From positions 1 through 24,708 of IMG/VR virus record IMGVR_UViG_3300027907_000053: 24,708 nucleotides of DNA; one strand, written 5' to 3'. Position 1 is the stretch's first letter. The number at the start of each line of letters is the position of its first letter. A program made the translations under genes and the position numbers. Shown here piece after piece: positions 1 to 5,862 of the stretch. The notes beneath the pieces are model-generated. The model saw only the letters and a list, made by a program, of their open reading frames with translations. It made no database searches and was not told the DNA's origin. Origin of the DNA: a virus.

Positions 1-42
1 CCGCGCGTCGGACAGGTTTCGACGTTGCAAGTGTCGGCCGAG

Positions 43-53
43 CCGATAGGAGC
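43..53 (+). promoter_or_regulatory. SAS-like GATAGG element, copy 1 (no adjacent start)
   Basis: The sequence CCGATAGGAGC is the only copy with A instead of C after GATAGG, so it matches the GATAGGAGCC core of the Cluster K mycobacteriophage start-associated sequence, as I recall that consensus. Where the other copies have ATG or GTG, this one has CAG at 59-61. The next gene starts 36 nt downstream of GATAGG with its own GAGGGGAG Shine-Dalgarno, and a TGA in that gene's frame at 69-71 lies between. It is either a relict site or one acting at the DNA/RNA level on the gene at 87. Confidence 0.55.
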
Positions 54-86
54 CGCCGCAGAATCAACTGAGGGGAGCGGCGGTTC

Positions 87-899
87 ATGGGGAAGATGCG
101 TGCGTTCGTGGTCGCAGCGATCGTTGTTCTGGTCGCGGCGGCCGTTGCCAGTGCCGAAGATACGCCGGAGAAGGTGTTCGTCTGTAAGTACGTCGGGACT
201 CCCGGCGTCGACGAGATCTTGCAGACCGGAGACAACCCGATCAGCGTCTCGACGAGCTCGATCCCGGAGGGAGCTGCCGTCGGTGCGTTCTTCGCCGACG
301 CGCAGGGTCGTTCGTTCGTGCTTGCGTTCGACGTCGGCCAGGAGGAACCGTCGGCCGACGAATGTCCGCAGCCAGAGCCTCCGCCTCCGCCGCCTCCACC
401 CCCGCCGCCTCCGCCTCCGCCGCCCCCGCCGCCACCGCCGCCTCCCCCGCATGTGGTGGTGGGGACGGCGACGGTGATCTGTGACCTGGGCGCCCAGCTC
501 TACCGGACGAGCGGAACGATCGACGGGTTCGCGGCCGACAGCGTGACGCCGGCGACGATCGCCGGCACGACGACGGGCTCGGTCAACGTGACGGTGACCC
601 GTGGCGACACGTCGTTCCGCGCGGCGGTGACGGTGAACGGTGACTGCGCTCCGCCGTCGACGGTGGCGCCGCCGCCGGTGACGGTCACGGTGATGGTGGC
701 GACCGCGTCGCCGCCGGCCGCCAAGCCGCCGGTGAAGGTGAAGCCGAAGGCGCCGAAGCCGAAGCCGAAGCCGAAGGCGAAGAAGCCGCCGCCGCGGAAG
801 CACATCTGCCTGCCGTTGAAGGACGGCACCAGGCGTGTCTGGGTGGGCGGCATGTGCCACAACGTGAAGTCGCCGGAGCCGAGCCACCTGACCGGCTAG
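87..899 (+). CDS. Secreted protein with 24-residue polyproline run and Lys-Pro tail
   Basis: The product is a 270-aa protein of unknown function. Residues 1-24 form a signal peptide: basic start, hydrophobic stretch, then ASA before Glu-Asp. A small domain follows (about residues 30-95) with two cysteines and a GTPGVDE motif. Then comes an uninterrupted run of 24 prolines (codons 378-449, mixed CCG/CCT/CCC/CCA). Next is a Val/Thr-rich, probably beta domain (about 120-200), and then an alternating Lys-Pro segment before a C-terminal part with two cysteines. The start is supported by GAGGGGAG at 70-77. Export and surface attachment or wall spanning are inferred from the signal peptide and the Pro/Lys-Pro spacers. 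It lies directly upstream of the terminase genes and could be a phage-encoded exported protein or the end of a neighbouring module. No catalytic motif is visible. Confidence 0.75.
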   Translation: MGKMRAFVVAAIVVLVAAAVASAEDTPEKVFVCKYVGTPGVDEILQTGDNPISVSTSSIPEGAAVGAFFADAQGRSFVLAFDVGQEEPSADECPQPEPPPPPPPPPPPPPPPPPPPPPPPPHVVVGTATVICDLGAQLYRTSGTIDGFAADSVTPATIAGTTTGSVNVTVTRGDTSFRAAVTVNGDCAPPSTVAPPPVTVTVMVATASPPAAKPPVKVKPKAPKPKPKPKAKKPPPRKHICLPLKDGTRRVWVGGMCHNVKSPEPSHLTG

Positions 900-900
900 G

Positions 901-911
901 ACGATAGGCGT
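901..911 (+). promoter_or_regulatory. SAS-like GATAGG element, copy 2 (before 917)
   Basis: ACGATAGGCGT lies two bases after the TAG of the upstream gene. GATAGG ends 8 nt before the ATG at 917, and no other Shine-Dalgarno is present. Confidence 0.75.
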
Positions 912-916
912 CGGGG

Positions 917-1207
917 ATGCCTGACTTCGACCCTGCCGAGCGTGCTCGCGAGACGTACGAGCTCGCGTACGAACGCGTCGTGCTTGCGCGTTCCAAGTGG
1001 GTCGAGGCCGGGCGTCCCCTGACGCTTGAGCAGTCGAATCATGTGGTCGGGATCCACCCGCTGTGGAAGGCGTTGCGCGAGGCGGAGCAGGACTCGTCGA
1101 AGTACCTCGAGCTCGCGCGCGTGAAGCACCGCGGCCCGCAGCCGAAGGCGGTTGTGCAGACGTCGATCGGCGAGTCGCCGGCGGCGAAGCTCCGCTCGGT
1201 GAAGTGA
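917..1207 (+). CDS. Probable terminase small subunit
   Basis: This 96-aa, mostly helical, charged protein sits one tiny gene upstream of the large terminase, which is where siphophages place TerS. TerS binds the packaging initiation site on concatemeric DNA and hands it to TerL. The segment around residues 48-75 (HPLWKALREAEQ and following) resembles the helical central/oligomerisation region of P27-like small terminases, but I see no clear N-terminal helix-turn-helix. The start follows a GATAGG element at 8 nt spacing. The stop TGA overlaps the next GTG as GTGA, implying translational coupling. The assignment rests mainly on position and size. An unrelated small head protein is the alternative. 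Confidence 0.5.
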   Translation: MPDFDPAERARETYELAYERVVLARSKWVEAGRPLTLEQSNHVVGIHPLWKALREAEQDSSKYLELARVKHRGPQPKAVVQTSIGESPAAKLRSVK

Positions 1208-1320
1208 ACGACGACGACGATGGGGCCATCGTTGCCGCGTTCCTCGTCGTCGCGCTCGTGGCCGGCGCCATGGGTGCGGCGATCACGGCGGCGCTCTTCC
1301 TGTTCTGGGACATGATTTGA
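1204..1320 (+). CDS. 38-aa single-pass membrane peptide
   Basis: A GTG start overlaps the preceding stop (GTGA) and the TGA overlaps the TTG start of the terminase (TTGA), so this tiny frame exactly fills the gap between two packaging genes. The product begins with an acidic patch (NDDDD), followed by one hydrophobic helix of about 25 residues rich in Ala, Val, Leu and Gly, and ends in a short FWDMI tail. That is an N-out or N-in single transmembrane segment with no other domain. A holin-like or membrane-anchoring role is possible but unproven. Overlapping junctions on both sides support it being translated. Confidence 0.5.
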   Translation: MNDDDDGAIVAAFLVVALVAGAMGAAITAALFLFWDMI

Positions 1321-2822
1321 GCCGGCCCTGGGAGGCATACGCGGAGGGCTCGGAGGTCGACCACTTCGCCGAGTTCTGCGACGAACACCTGATCCAGTCG
1401 GTCGACCAGTGGGACGGCAAGCCGTTGGCGCTCGAGCCGTTCCAGCGCGAGCTGATGGGCGAGGTGCTGGCCTACGACACGGACGGCTGGCCGGTGTGGC
1501 GCTCGATCGTGATCGTGATGCCGCGCAAGAACGGCAAGACGATGCTGCTCGCCGCCTACGCGGTCTACCGGCTGCTGACGTCCGGCGGTTCGCCGGAGAT
1601 CCTGCTCGCGGCGAGCTCGGACAAGCAGGCCGGCCGGCTGTTCGACGCGTGCGCGACGTTCGTGCGACGCTCGCCGGTGCTGTCGCAGCTCTGCCGGGTG
1701 CGCGACTACGTGGGCGAGATCCGGCGCGAGGACGGCGCCGGCGTGATCTACCGTGTCGCGTCCGACCCGGCCCGGCTGCACGGCTACAACCCGACGCTGG
1801 TGATCCCCGACGAGCTGGCGCAGTGGGTGACGCCGTCGCTGCGGCGCGCGTTCGCGGCGCTGACGACGGGGGGAGGCGCGCGCTCGGCGCCGCAGGTGGT
1901 GTCGATCACGACCGCGGGCGAGGCGCGCGACCGGGAGTCGTCGATCCTCGGCGAGATCCTCGACGCGGCGAAGAAGGATCCGTCGCTCGACGTGCGGCCG
2001 GGGCTCGAGGTGTCGCGGCTGACCGAGGCGCGGATGCTGGTCTACAACCACGAGGCGCCGACGAACGACCCGTACGACGTGAAGGCGATGAAGCTCGCGA
2101 ACCCGGCCTCGTGGATCACCGAGGAGTACCTCGAGCGCCAGGCGAACAACCCGGAGCTGTCGGACGCGGACGTGTTGCAGCTCCACGGCTGTGTGTGGGC
2201 GGCCGGCCGCACGGCGTGGCTGCCAGCGGGCGCCTGGGCGGCGTGCGCGGACGAGACGCGTGAGGTCCCCGACGGCGAGTCGATCGTGCTCGGCTTCGAC
2301 GGCTCCTACAACAACGACTCGACGGCGCTGGTGGGGACGCTGCTCGGCGAGGTGCCGCACATCTTCGTGGTGAAGGAGTGGGCGCGGCCGGACACGCGCG
2401 AGCAGTGGGTGGTGCCGCGGCGCGAGGTGGAGGAGACGATCCAGGAGTGCTTCGACCGCTGGTACGTCGTCGAGCTCGACTGCGACCCGCCCGGCTGGCA
2501 TCGGGAGATCGAGGACTGGGAGGAGCGGTGGGGGGCGCCGCCTGTCGTCCGCTACGAGACGACGCAGCGCAAGCGGATGTCGGCGGCCTGCTCGAAGTTC
2601 TTCACGGCGGTGGTGAACCGGCAGTTGACGCATGACGGCAACCCGCGGCTGGCGGAACACATCGGCAACGCGATCGTGAAGGAGACGACCGACGGCGCCT
2701 ACATCACGAAGGAGTCGCGCTCCTCGAAGCGCAAGATCGACCTGGCGATGGGCGCGGTGATCTCGTACGACCGCGCCACCTCGGAGGAGCTCGCGGTGGC
2801 GCCGGACATCACGTTCCTGTAA
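1317..2822 (+). CDS. terL: Terminase large subunit (HK97-type, Terminase_1)
   Basis: This 501-aa packaging motor cuts concatemeric DNA and pumps it into the prohead through the portal. The N-terminal ATPase has a Walker A-like motif at residues 69-75 (PRKNGKT) and Walker B LVIPDE at about 161-166 (D165, E166). The C-terminal RNase H-like nuclease shows the expected acidic residues: D328 in GFDGS, D388/D390 in LDCDPP and D475 in KIDLAMG. Length is normal for the family. The only in-frame start compatible with the full ATPase is TTG at 1317, overlapping the previous stop; the next Met is at residue 47, inside the domain. A strong hairpin follows the stop codon. The downstream neighbour is a convergent operon rather than the portal, which is unusual for this gene order. 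Confidence 0.95.
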   Translation: MSRPWEAYAEGSEVDHFAEFCDEHLIQSVDQWDGKPLALEPFQRELMGEVLAYDTDGWPVWRSIVIVMPRKNGKTMLLAAYAVYRLLTSGGSPEILLAASSDKQAGRLFDACATFVRRSPVLSQLCRVRDYVGEIRREDGAGVIYRVASDPARLHGYNPTLVIPDELAQWVTPSLRRAFAALTTGGGARSAPQVVSITTAGEARDRESSILGEILDAAKKDPSLDVRPGLEVSRLTEARMLVYNHEAPTNDPYDVKAMKLANPASWITEEYLERQANNPELSDADVLQLHGCVWAAGRTAWLPAGAWAACADETREVPDGESIVLGFDGSYNNDSTALVGTLLGEVPHIFVVKEWARPDTREQWVVPRREVEETIQECFDRWYVVELDCDPPGWHREIEDWEERWGAPPVVRYETTQRKRMSAACSKFFTAVVNRQLTHDGNPRLAEHIGNAIVKETTDGAYITKESRSSKRKIDLAMGAVISYDRATSEELAVAPDITFL

Positions 2823-2825
2823 CGC

Positions 2826-2854
2826 GAACGGCCCCCGTTTTCCGAGGGCCGTTC
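2826..2854. terminator. Hairpin between convergent terL and the reversed operon
   Basis: A perfect 9-bp inverted repeat (GAACGGCCC / GGGCCGTTC) surrounds an 11-nt loop in the 58-bp gap between the stop codons of the two convergent transcripts. There is no U-tract on either side, which is common for high-GC actinobacterial terminators. It could serve both directions. Confidence 0.75.
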
Positions 2855-2880
2855 TGGCCGTGGCTAGAGGCAGGGACTTG

Positions 2881-3168
2881 TCACGGTTCCCGCATAGCCG
2901 CGGCGTCCTGTGCGCGCGTCTTCGCGCGCTCGACGACGGCGGTCGCGCCACGCTTCGTCTTGCGGGTCGCGATGCGCCAGCCGTCGTGGTAGATCTGGTA
3001 GCCGGCGTTCGGGTGAAGGTAGACGTTGATCGGGCGGCCGGCGTTGTCCTCGGTTTCGATCACGAGCTCGCGTCGAGCGATCCGCCAGGTCACGTCCGGA
3101 TGGCGCTCGCGCAGGATCTGCAGCCATGCCCGCTCTAAGCCTGCCCGCGCTTCCGGTGGCAGGGTCAT
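2881..3168 (-). CDS. 95-aa basic hypothetical protein, last gene of reversed operon
   Basis: I do not recognise this small protein. It starts with a helix (residues 5-22), followed by an Arg/Lys-rich beta-looking core containing HPDVTWRI and a Tyr/His/Trp-rich stretch (YQIYHDGWRIATRK), then a basic helical tail. The ATG at 3168 overlaps the TGA of the upstream gene as ATGA and is preceded by a good AAGGAGG Shine-Dalgarno at 3173-3179 on the minus strand, which fixes the start. It is the third gene of the 4126-2881 unit and ends 27 bp from the shared hairpin. The basic character could suit nucleic-acid or acidic-partner binding, but this is a guess. Confidence 0.65.
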   Translation of the reverse strand: MTLPPEARAGLERAWLQILRERHPDVTWRIARRELVIETEDNAGRPINVYLHPNAGYQIYHDGWRIATRKTKRGATAVVERAKTRAQDAAAMREP

Positions 3169-3692
3169 CGCGCCTCCTTCGGGTCGGGGCACGGCTGCCA
3201 GTCGAGGTGGACGTGTCCGCAGATGCGGCAGGTGGCGCAGGTCGCGCAGAGCTGCTCGTCGTCGCGGAAGATCGTCGCGGTCTCTCCGCAGCCCTCGTCG
3301 CAGAGGTCGAGGGGGAACGGGTCGAAGTGCACCTCGCGGAGCACGCGCGCCTTCGCGCAGATCGCCTCGGCGGCGGCCTGCGAGTGCTGCTCGACGGGCC
3401 GGTCGAGCTCGACGGGCTCGACCTCGTAGACGGCGATCCCGCCGGCCGGCATCTTCCGGATCTCGGACGGGAGCGCCTTCAGGGTCGAGTGGTGCGCCCA
3501 GTCGATCGCCTCGTCGAGGTCGGAGGTGATCCAGACGACGTCGCCCATCGCGATGACGCGTCCGGACTCCAGCTTGCGGGCGTAGTTCTCGGAGAAGACC
3601 GACCAGTTGGAGTTCTGCCCGACCTTGCGGCCGGGGACGACGATCTGGCCGGGCTTGAACCGCTTGTGGGTGGTGCCGTGATACCAGGGCAT
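3165..3692 (-). CDS. Arr-like ADP-ribosyltransferase-fold protein with Cys-rich C-terminus
   Basis: This is a 175-aa protein. Residues 3-7 (WYHGT) match the His-containing first motif of rifampin ADP-ribosyltransferase (Arr)-type proteins. They are followed by FKPGQIVVPG, then VVWITSDLDEAIDWAH (52-67) where Arr has its Tyr motif and AxxWA helix, VYEVEP at 88-93 and ARVLREV at 115-121, like the Arr motif that ends the fold. The Tyr position appears to be Trp54, so catalysis may be altered. Residues 131-168 hold seven cysteines (CxxxC, then CxxCxxCxxC, then a late Cys) plus two His, probably one or two zinc sites. The ATG at 3692 is coupled to the upstream stop (TGATG) without its own Shine-Dalgarno. 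Transfer of ADP-ribose from NAD is the family activity; the target here is unknown. The fold match is by eye. Confidence 0.6.
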   Translation of the reverse strand: MPWYHGTTHKRFKPGQIVVPGRKVGQNSNWSVFSENYARKLESGRVIAMGDVVWITSDLDEAIDWAHHSTLKALPSEIRKMPAGGIAVYEVEPVELDRPVEQHSQAAAEAICAKARVLREVHFDPFPLDLCDEGCGETATIFRDDEQLCATCATCRICGHVHLDWQPCPDPKEAR

Positions 3693-4126
3693 CAGTACGA
3701 GGCGCGGTCGGCGGGGGTGGAGCCGTCGTTGACGGCGCGGACGGCGGCGGCGCGCTCTGCCTCGGGGACGGCGTTGATCTCGGCGAGCATCTTGGCGAGG
3801 AAGTACGGGTCGAACCGCTCGACCTCGACGTCGACGCCGAGCCGGGCGGCCTCGGCGAGGAGCTGTGCCGGCACGGCGTGCTGGGCGAGGAAGTCGTCGA
3901 CGGCGGCGTCGACGGCCTCGTCGGTCTCGGGGGTCTCGTCGAGCCCCCAGGCGTAGAAGTCCTCGCCCCAGTGGTCGAGGACGAAGCCGACGACGTCGTC
4001 GCGCTCGCCCTCGATCTGGACGAGAGGGATGCCGCAGTAGTCGCCGGCGATGTGCCAGCGGACCTTCTCGGTCGGCGCCGGCAGCTCGTCCGGGGCGTGC
4101 GCCTCAAGCTGGATCGTGGTGCTCAC
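3692..4126 (-). CDS. Acidic 144-aa protein, first gene of reversed operon
   Basis: This is a strongly acidic protein of unknown function. The N-terminal half (to about residue 60) looks beta-rich (VRWHIAGDYCGIPLVQIEGE, then FVLDHWGEDFYAWGL). A Glu/Asp-rich helix (TDEAVDAAVDDFLAQ) and further amphipathic helices follow. The GTG start at 4126 is fixed by an AAGGAGGT Shine-Dalgarno at 4132-4139 on the minus strand, 5 nt away. A sigma70-like promoter lies about 30 nt further upstream. Its stop overlaps the start of the ART-fold gene, so the two are made together. An acidic partner encoded just ahead of a possible ADP-ribosyltransferase suggests an antitoxin, inhibitor or specificity factor. That is inference only. 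Confidence 0.7.
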   Translation of the reverse strand: MSTTIQLEAHAPDELPAPTEKVRWHIAGDYCGIPLVQIEGERDDVVGFVLDHWGEDFYAWGLDETPETDEAVDAAVDDFLAQHAVPAQLLAEAARLGVDVEVERFDPYFLAKMLAEINAVPEAERAAAVRAVNDGSTPADRASY

Positions 4127-4156
4127 TTCCTACCTCCTTGAATCGGGAACCGTGAC

Positions 4157-4175
4157 ACCTGCAGTGTACCTGCAG
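4157..4175. promoter_or_regulatory. Candidate operator: two CTGCAG-containing half-sites at the reversed promoter
   Basis: ACCTGCAG occurs twice, at 4157-4164 and 4168-4175, 11 bp apart (about one helical turn). The copies abut and partly overlap the -10 hexamer of the minus-strand promoter. A regulator bound here would block RNA polymerase. No regulator gene is recognised in the window. Confidence 0.45.
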
Positions 4176-4191
4176 CGGCGGACGTGTTCAA
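4163..4191 (-). promoter_or_regulatory. Sigma70-like promoter of the reversed accessory operon
   Basis: Read on the minus strand, TTGAAC (4191-4186) is followed after exactly 17 nt by TACACT (4168-4163), fitting the vegetative -35 and actinobacterial TANNNT -10 patterns. The predicted transcript begins near 4156, giving a leader of about 30 nt with the AAGGAGGT site before the GTG at 4126. This would let the operon be expressed independently of the late plus-strand transcript. Confidence 0.65.
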
Positions 4192-4204
4192 GCGGGCGAG
4201 CTTT

Positions 4205-4215
4205 CCGATAGGCGC
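4205..4215 (+). promoter_or_regulatory. SAS-like GATAGG element, copy 3 (before 4223)
   Basis: CCGATAGGCGC is followed by CGCCGATGTG. GATAGG ends 8 nt before an out-of-frame ATG (4221) and 10 nt before the in-frame GTG (4223). No other Shine-Dalgarno is present. Confidence 0.75.
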
Positions 4216-4222
4216 CGCCGAT

Positions 4223-4441
4223 GTGTTTCGCGGTAGCGCGCTCAGGCGACTCACCAGAGAGACGGCGGTCGTCACGACCTCGGACGGGCACACCTTCCGG
4301 GGCGTCGTGATCGGCGTTTACGACGACGCGCTCGCGCTCGCGCACGCTCGAGCTCTGCTCGGCGAGGCGGAGCAGGAGCTGTCGGGCGAGATCCTGATCC
4401 CGCTCGCGAAGGTGGCGTTCATCGTGAGGGCGTTGCCGTGA
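4223..4441 (+). CDS. 72-aa small beta-rich protein upstream of portal
   Basis: The product is a small protein with the pattern VVTTSDGHTFRGVVIGVYDD, a short Ala/Leu helix, then GEILIPLAKVAFIVRALP. That strand-turn-strand arrangement with a final hydrophobic strand is reminiscent of an Sm-like small barrel, but I cannot confirm it. An upstream in-frame GTG at 4184 would overlap the reversed promoter and lacks a ribosome site, whereas GTG 4223 sits just behind a GATAGG element, so 4223 is preferred. The overlapping ATG at 4221 opens only a 29-codon frame. Its TGA overlaps the portal GTG (GTGA), so it is coupled to the portal gene. Confidence 0.65.
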   Translation: MFRGSALRRLTRETAVVTTSDGHTFRGVVIGVYDDALALAHARALLGEAEQELSGEILIPLAKVAFIVRALP

Positions 4442-5709
4442 CGGTGTACGTGACGCCGCAGGGCCAGAAGGCGTGGCCGCTGGCCGGCACGAACGCCTAC
4501 TCCGGAGTGGAGGTCGTCGAGGACCGGACGATCGATCTGGTCGGCACGCTCGGCGCGACCGCCTACGAGACGCTCTATCGGACGCAGCCGTGGGTGTACA
4601 CGGTCGTCAACAAGATCGCGAAGGCGTTGGCGCGGCTGCCGCTGAAGGCGTACGAGCTCGACGAGGCGTCGGGCTCGCGGCAGCGGCTGCGCGAGCACCC
4701 GCTCGCGTCGCTGCTGCGGACGCCGTGGCCGGGCGGCTCGCAGTACTCGATGGTCGAGTTCGTGATGATCCAGAAGCTCGTGCACGGCAACGCGCTGCTG
4801 GTGCAGGAGCAGTCGCAGCAGATGGGAGCTCCGCCGGTCGCGCTGTGGCCGGTCGACTGGGCGCAGGTGAAGATCCTGCGCGGCAAGACGACCCCGATCG
4901 CCGGCTACCGGGTCGAGACGGGCGCTGTCCGCAAGACATGGCTGCCCGACGAGGTGCTCCACTTCCGCGCCGCCTCGATCGATGGGATCGCCGGCATCAG
5001 CCCGCTGCAGCCGCTGGCGCGGACGCTGACGCTGGAGGACGCGGCGCAGCGGGCGTCGATCTCGTCGTTCCGTAACGGGATGCGGCCGGCGACCGCGTAT
5101 GTCGTGCCGGGCCGGTTGCAGCCGCAGCAGCGCAGCGAGCTCGAGGCGAAGCTGCGCCAGCAGAACACGGGTGTTGACACGCGTGGCGGCAACATGCTGC
5201 TGGAGGGCGGCGCGGACCTGAAGTCGGTGACGCACACCGCGCAGGAAGCCGAGCTGGTGATGAGCCGCAAGCTGAATCGCGAGGAGGTGGCGGCCACCTA
5301 CAACGTCGACCCGACGCAGATCGGGATCCTCGATCGGGCGACGTTCTCGAACGTGGAGGAGGCGCACCGCGGCTTCTACATGGACACGCTCGGGCCGGAG
5401 GCGACCCAGGTCGAGGACGTGTTCTCGACGCAGCTCATCTCCCGCTTCTTCGACTTCGAGGGCACGTTCGTCGAGTTCGACATGGCGGACGTGCTGAAGG
5501 GCAACCTGGAGTCGCGCTTCCTGGCGTACTCGCAGTCGCTGGTGGCGGGCTGGATCACCCGCAACGAGGTGCGCGCGTTCGAGAACCTGCCGCCGGTCAA
5601 CGACCGTGGCGCCGACGCGCTCTACGCGCCGCTCAACATGGTGGCGCTCGACGGGCGGATCCCGTCGAACGAGTCGACTCCGGTCGGAACGCCGCCGCTC
5701 GCTGGCTAG
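4438..5709 (+). CDS. Portal protein (HK97-like)
   Basis: This 423-aa protein would form the dodecameric ring at the capsid vertex through which DNA enters and leaves and to which the terminase and connector dock. Recognisable HK97-portal features are the N-terminal VYTVVNKIAKALARLPLKAY helix (about 60-78), the VEFVMIQKLVHGNALL segment (about 104-119), PVDWAQVKIL and the later LNREEVAATYNVDP (about 279-292), where portals have the RxEIAxxFxVPP-type motif. Length fits the family. The GTG start overlaps the stop of the small upstream gene. The C-terminal 50 residues are Pro/Asn-rich and probably disordered. The gene ends before a 144-bp hairpin-containing gap. Confidence 0.93.
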   Translation: MTVYVTPQGQKAWPLAGTNAYSGVEVVEDRTIDLVGTLGATAYETLYRTQPWVYTVVNKIAKALARLPLKAYELDEASGSRQRLREHPLASLLRTPWPGGSQYSMVEFVMIQKLVHGNALLVQEQSQQMGAPPVALWPVDWAQVKILRGKTTPIAGYRVETGAVRKTWLPDEVLHFRAASIDGIAGISPLQPLARTLTLEDAAQRASISSFRNGMRPATAYVVPGRLQPQQRSELEAKLRQQNTGVDTRGGNMLLEGGADLKSVTHTAQEAELVMSRKLNREEVAATYNVDPTQIGILDRATFSNVEEAHRGFYMDTLGPEATQVEDVFSTQLISRFFDFEGTFVEFDMADVLKGNLESRFLAYSQSLVAGWITRNEVRAFENLPPVNDRGADALYAPLNMVALDGRIPSNESTPVGTPPLAG

Positions 5710-5853
5710 CGGCCGAAGCGGGGAGCGGTCTGCCAAGCCGCGACCTAGGGCGCTCCCCTTGCTCTTCTGCTCCCCGGACAACCTTCGGCGCCGTTGGGTG
5801 CCGGATCGTAGCTGGCGTCTGAGCTATCCCCGCTCGGCCGATCCTAGCGCGAG
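5710..5853. other. Intergenic gap after portal
   Basis: This 144-bp non-coding stretch lies between the portal and the 3' end of the reversed gene at 5854. It holds two inverted repeats (listed separately) and no convincing promoter, Shine-Dalgarno or start codon. It is among the longest gene-free segments in an otherwise tightly packed region. Confidence 0.6.
5720..5758. terminator. Weak inverted repeat after portal gene
   Basis: GGGGAGCG at 5720-5727 pairs with CGCTCCCC at 5751-5758 across a 23-nt loop, 11 bp after the portal stop. It could be a weak terminator or attenuator for plus-strand reading. The long loop lowers confidence. Confidence 0.35.
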
Positions 5854-5862
5854 CTAGATCGG
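5838..5862. terminator. GNRA-capped hairpin at 3' end of reversed gene 5854-6105
   Basis: CCGAT + bulged C + CTAGC pairs with GCTAG + ATCGG around the tetraloop GCGA (5849-5852). That is a 10-bp stem with a single bulge, and the reversed gene's TAG stop lies inside it. It lies where two convergent transcripts meet, as the hairpin at 2826 does for the first reversed cassette. Confidence 0.55.

Noticed and set aside
1-42. tRNA, promoter or gene end at the left edge
   Set aside because: The segment is too short and shows no cloverleaf, -35/-10 pair or convincing coding sequence.
2881-4107. A 408-codon minus-strand frame spanning the whole reversed operon
   Set aside because: Only its last 95 codons look like protein. 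The rest is Arg/Pro/Ser-rich and overlaps two better-supported genes with good starts and coupling.
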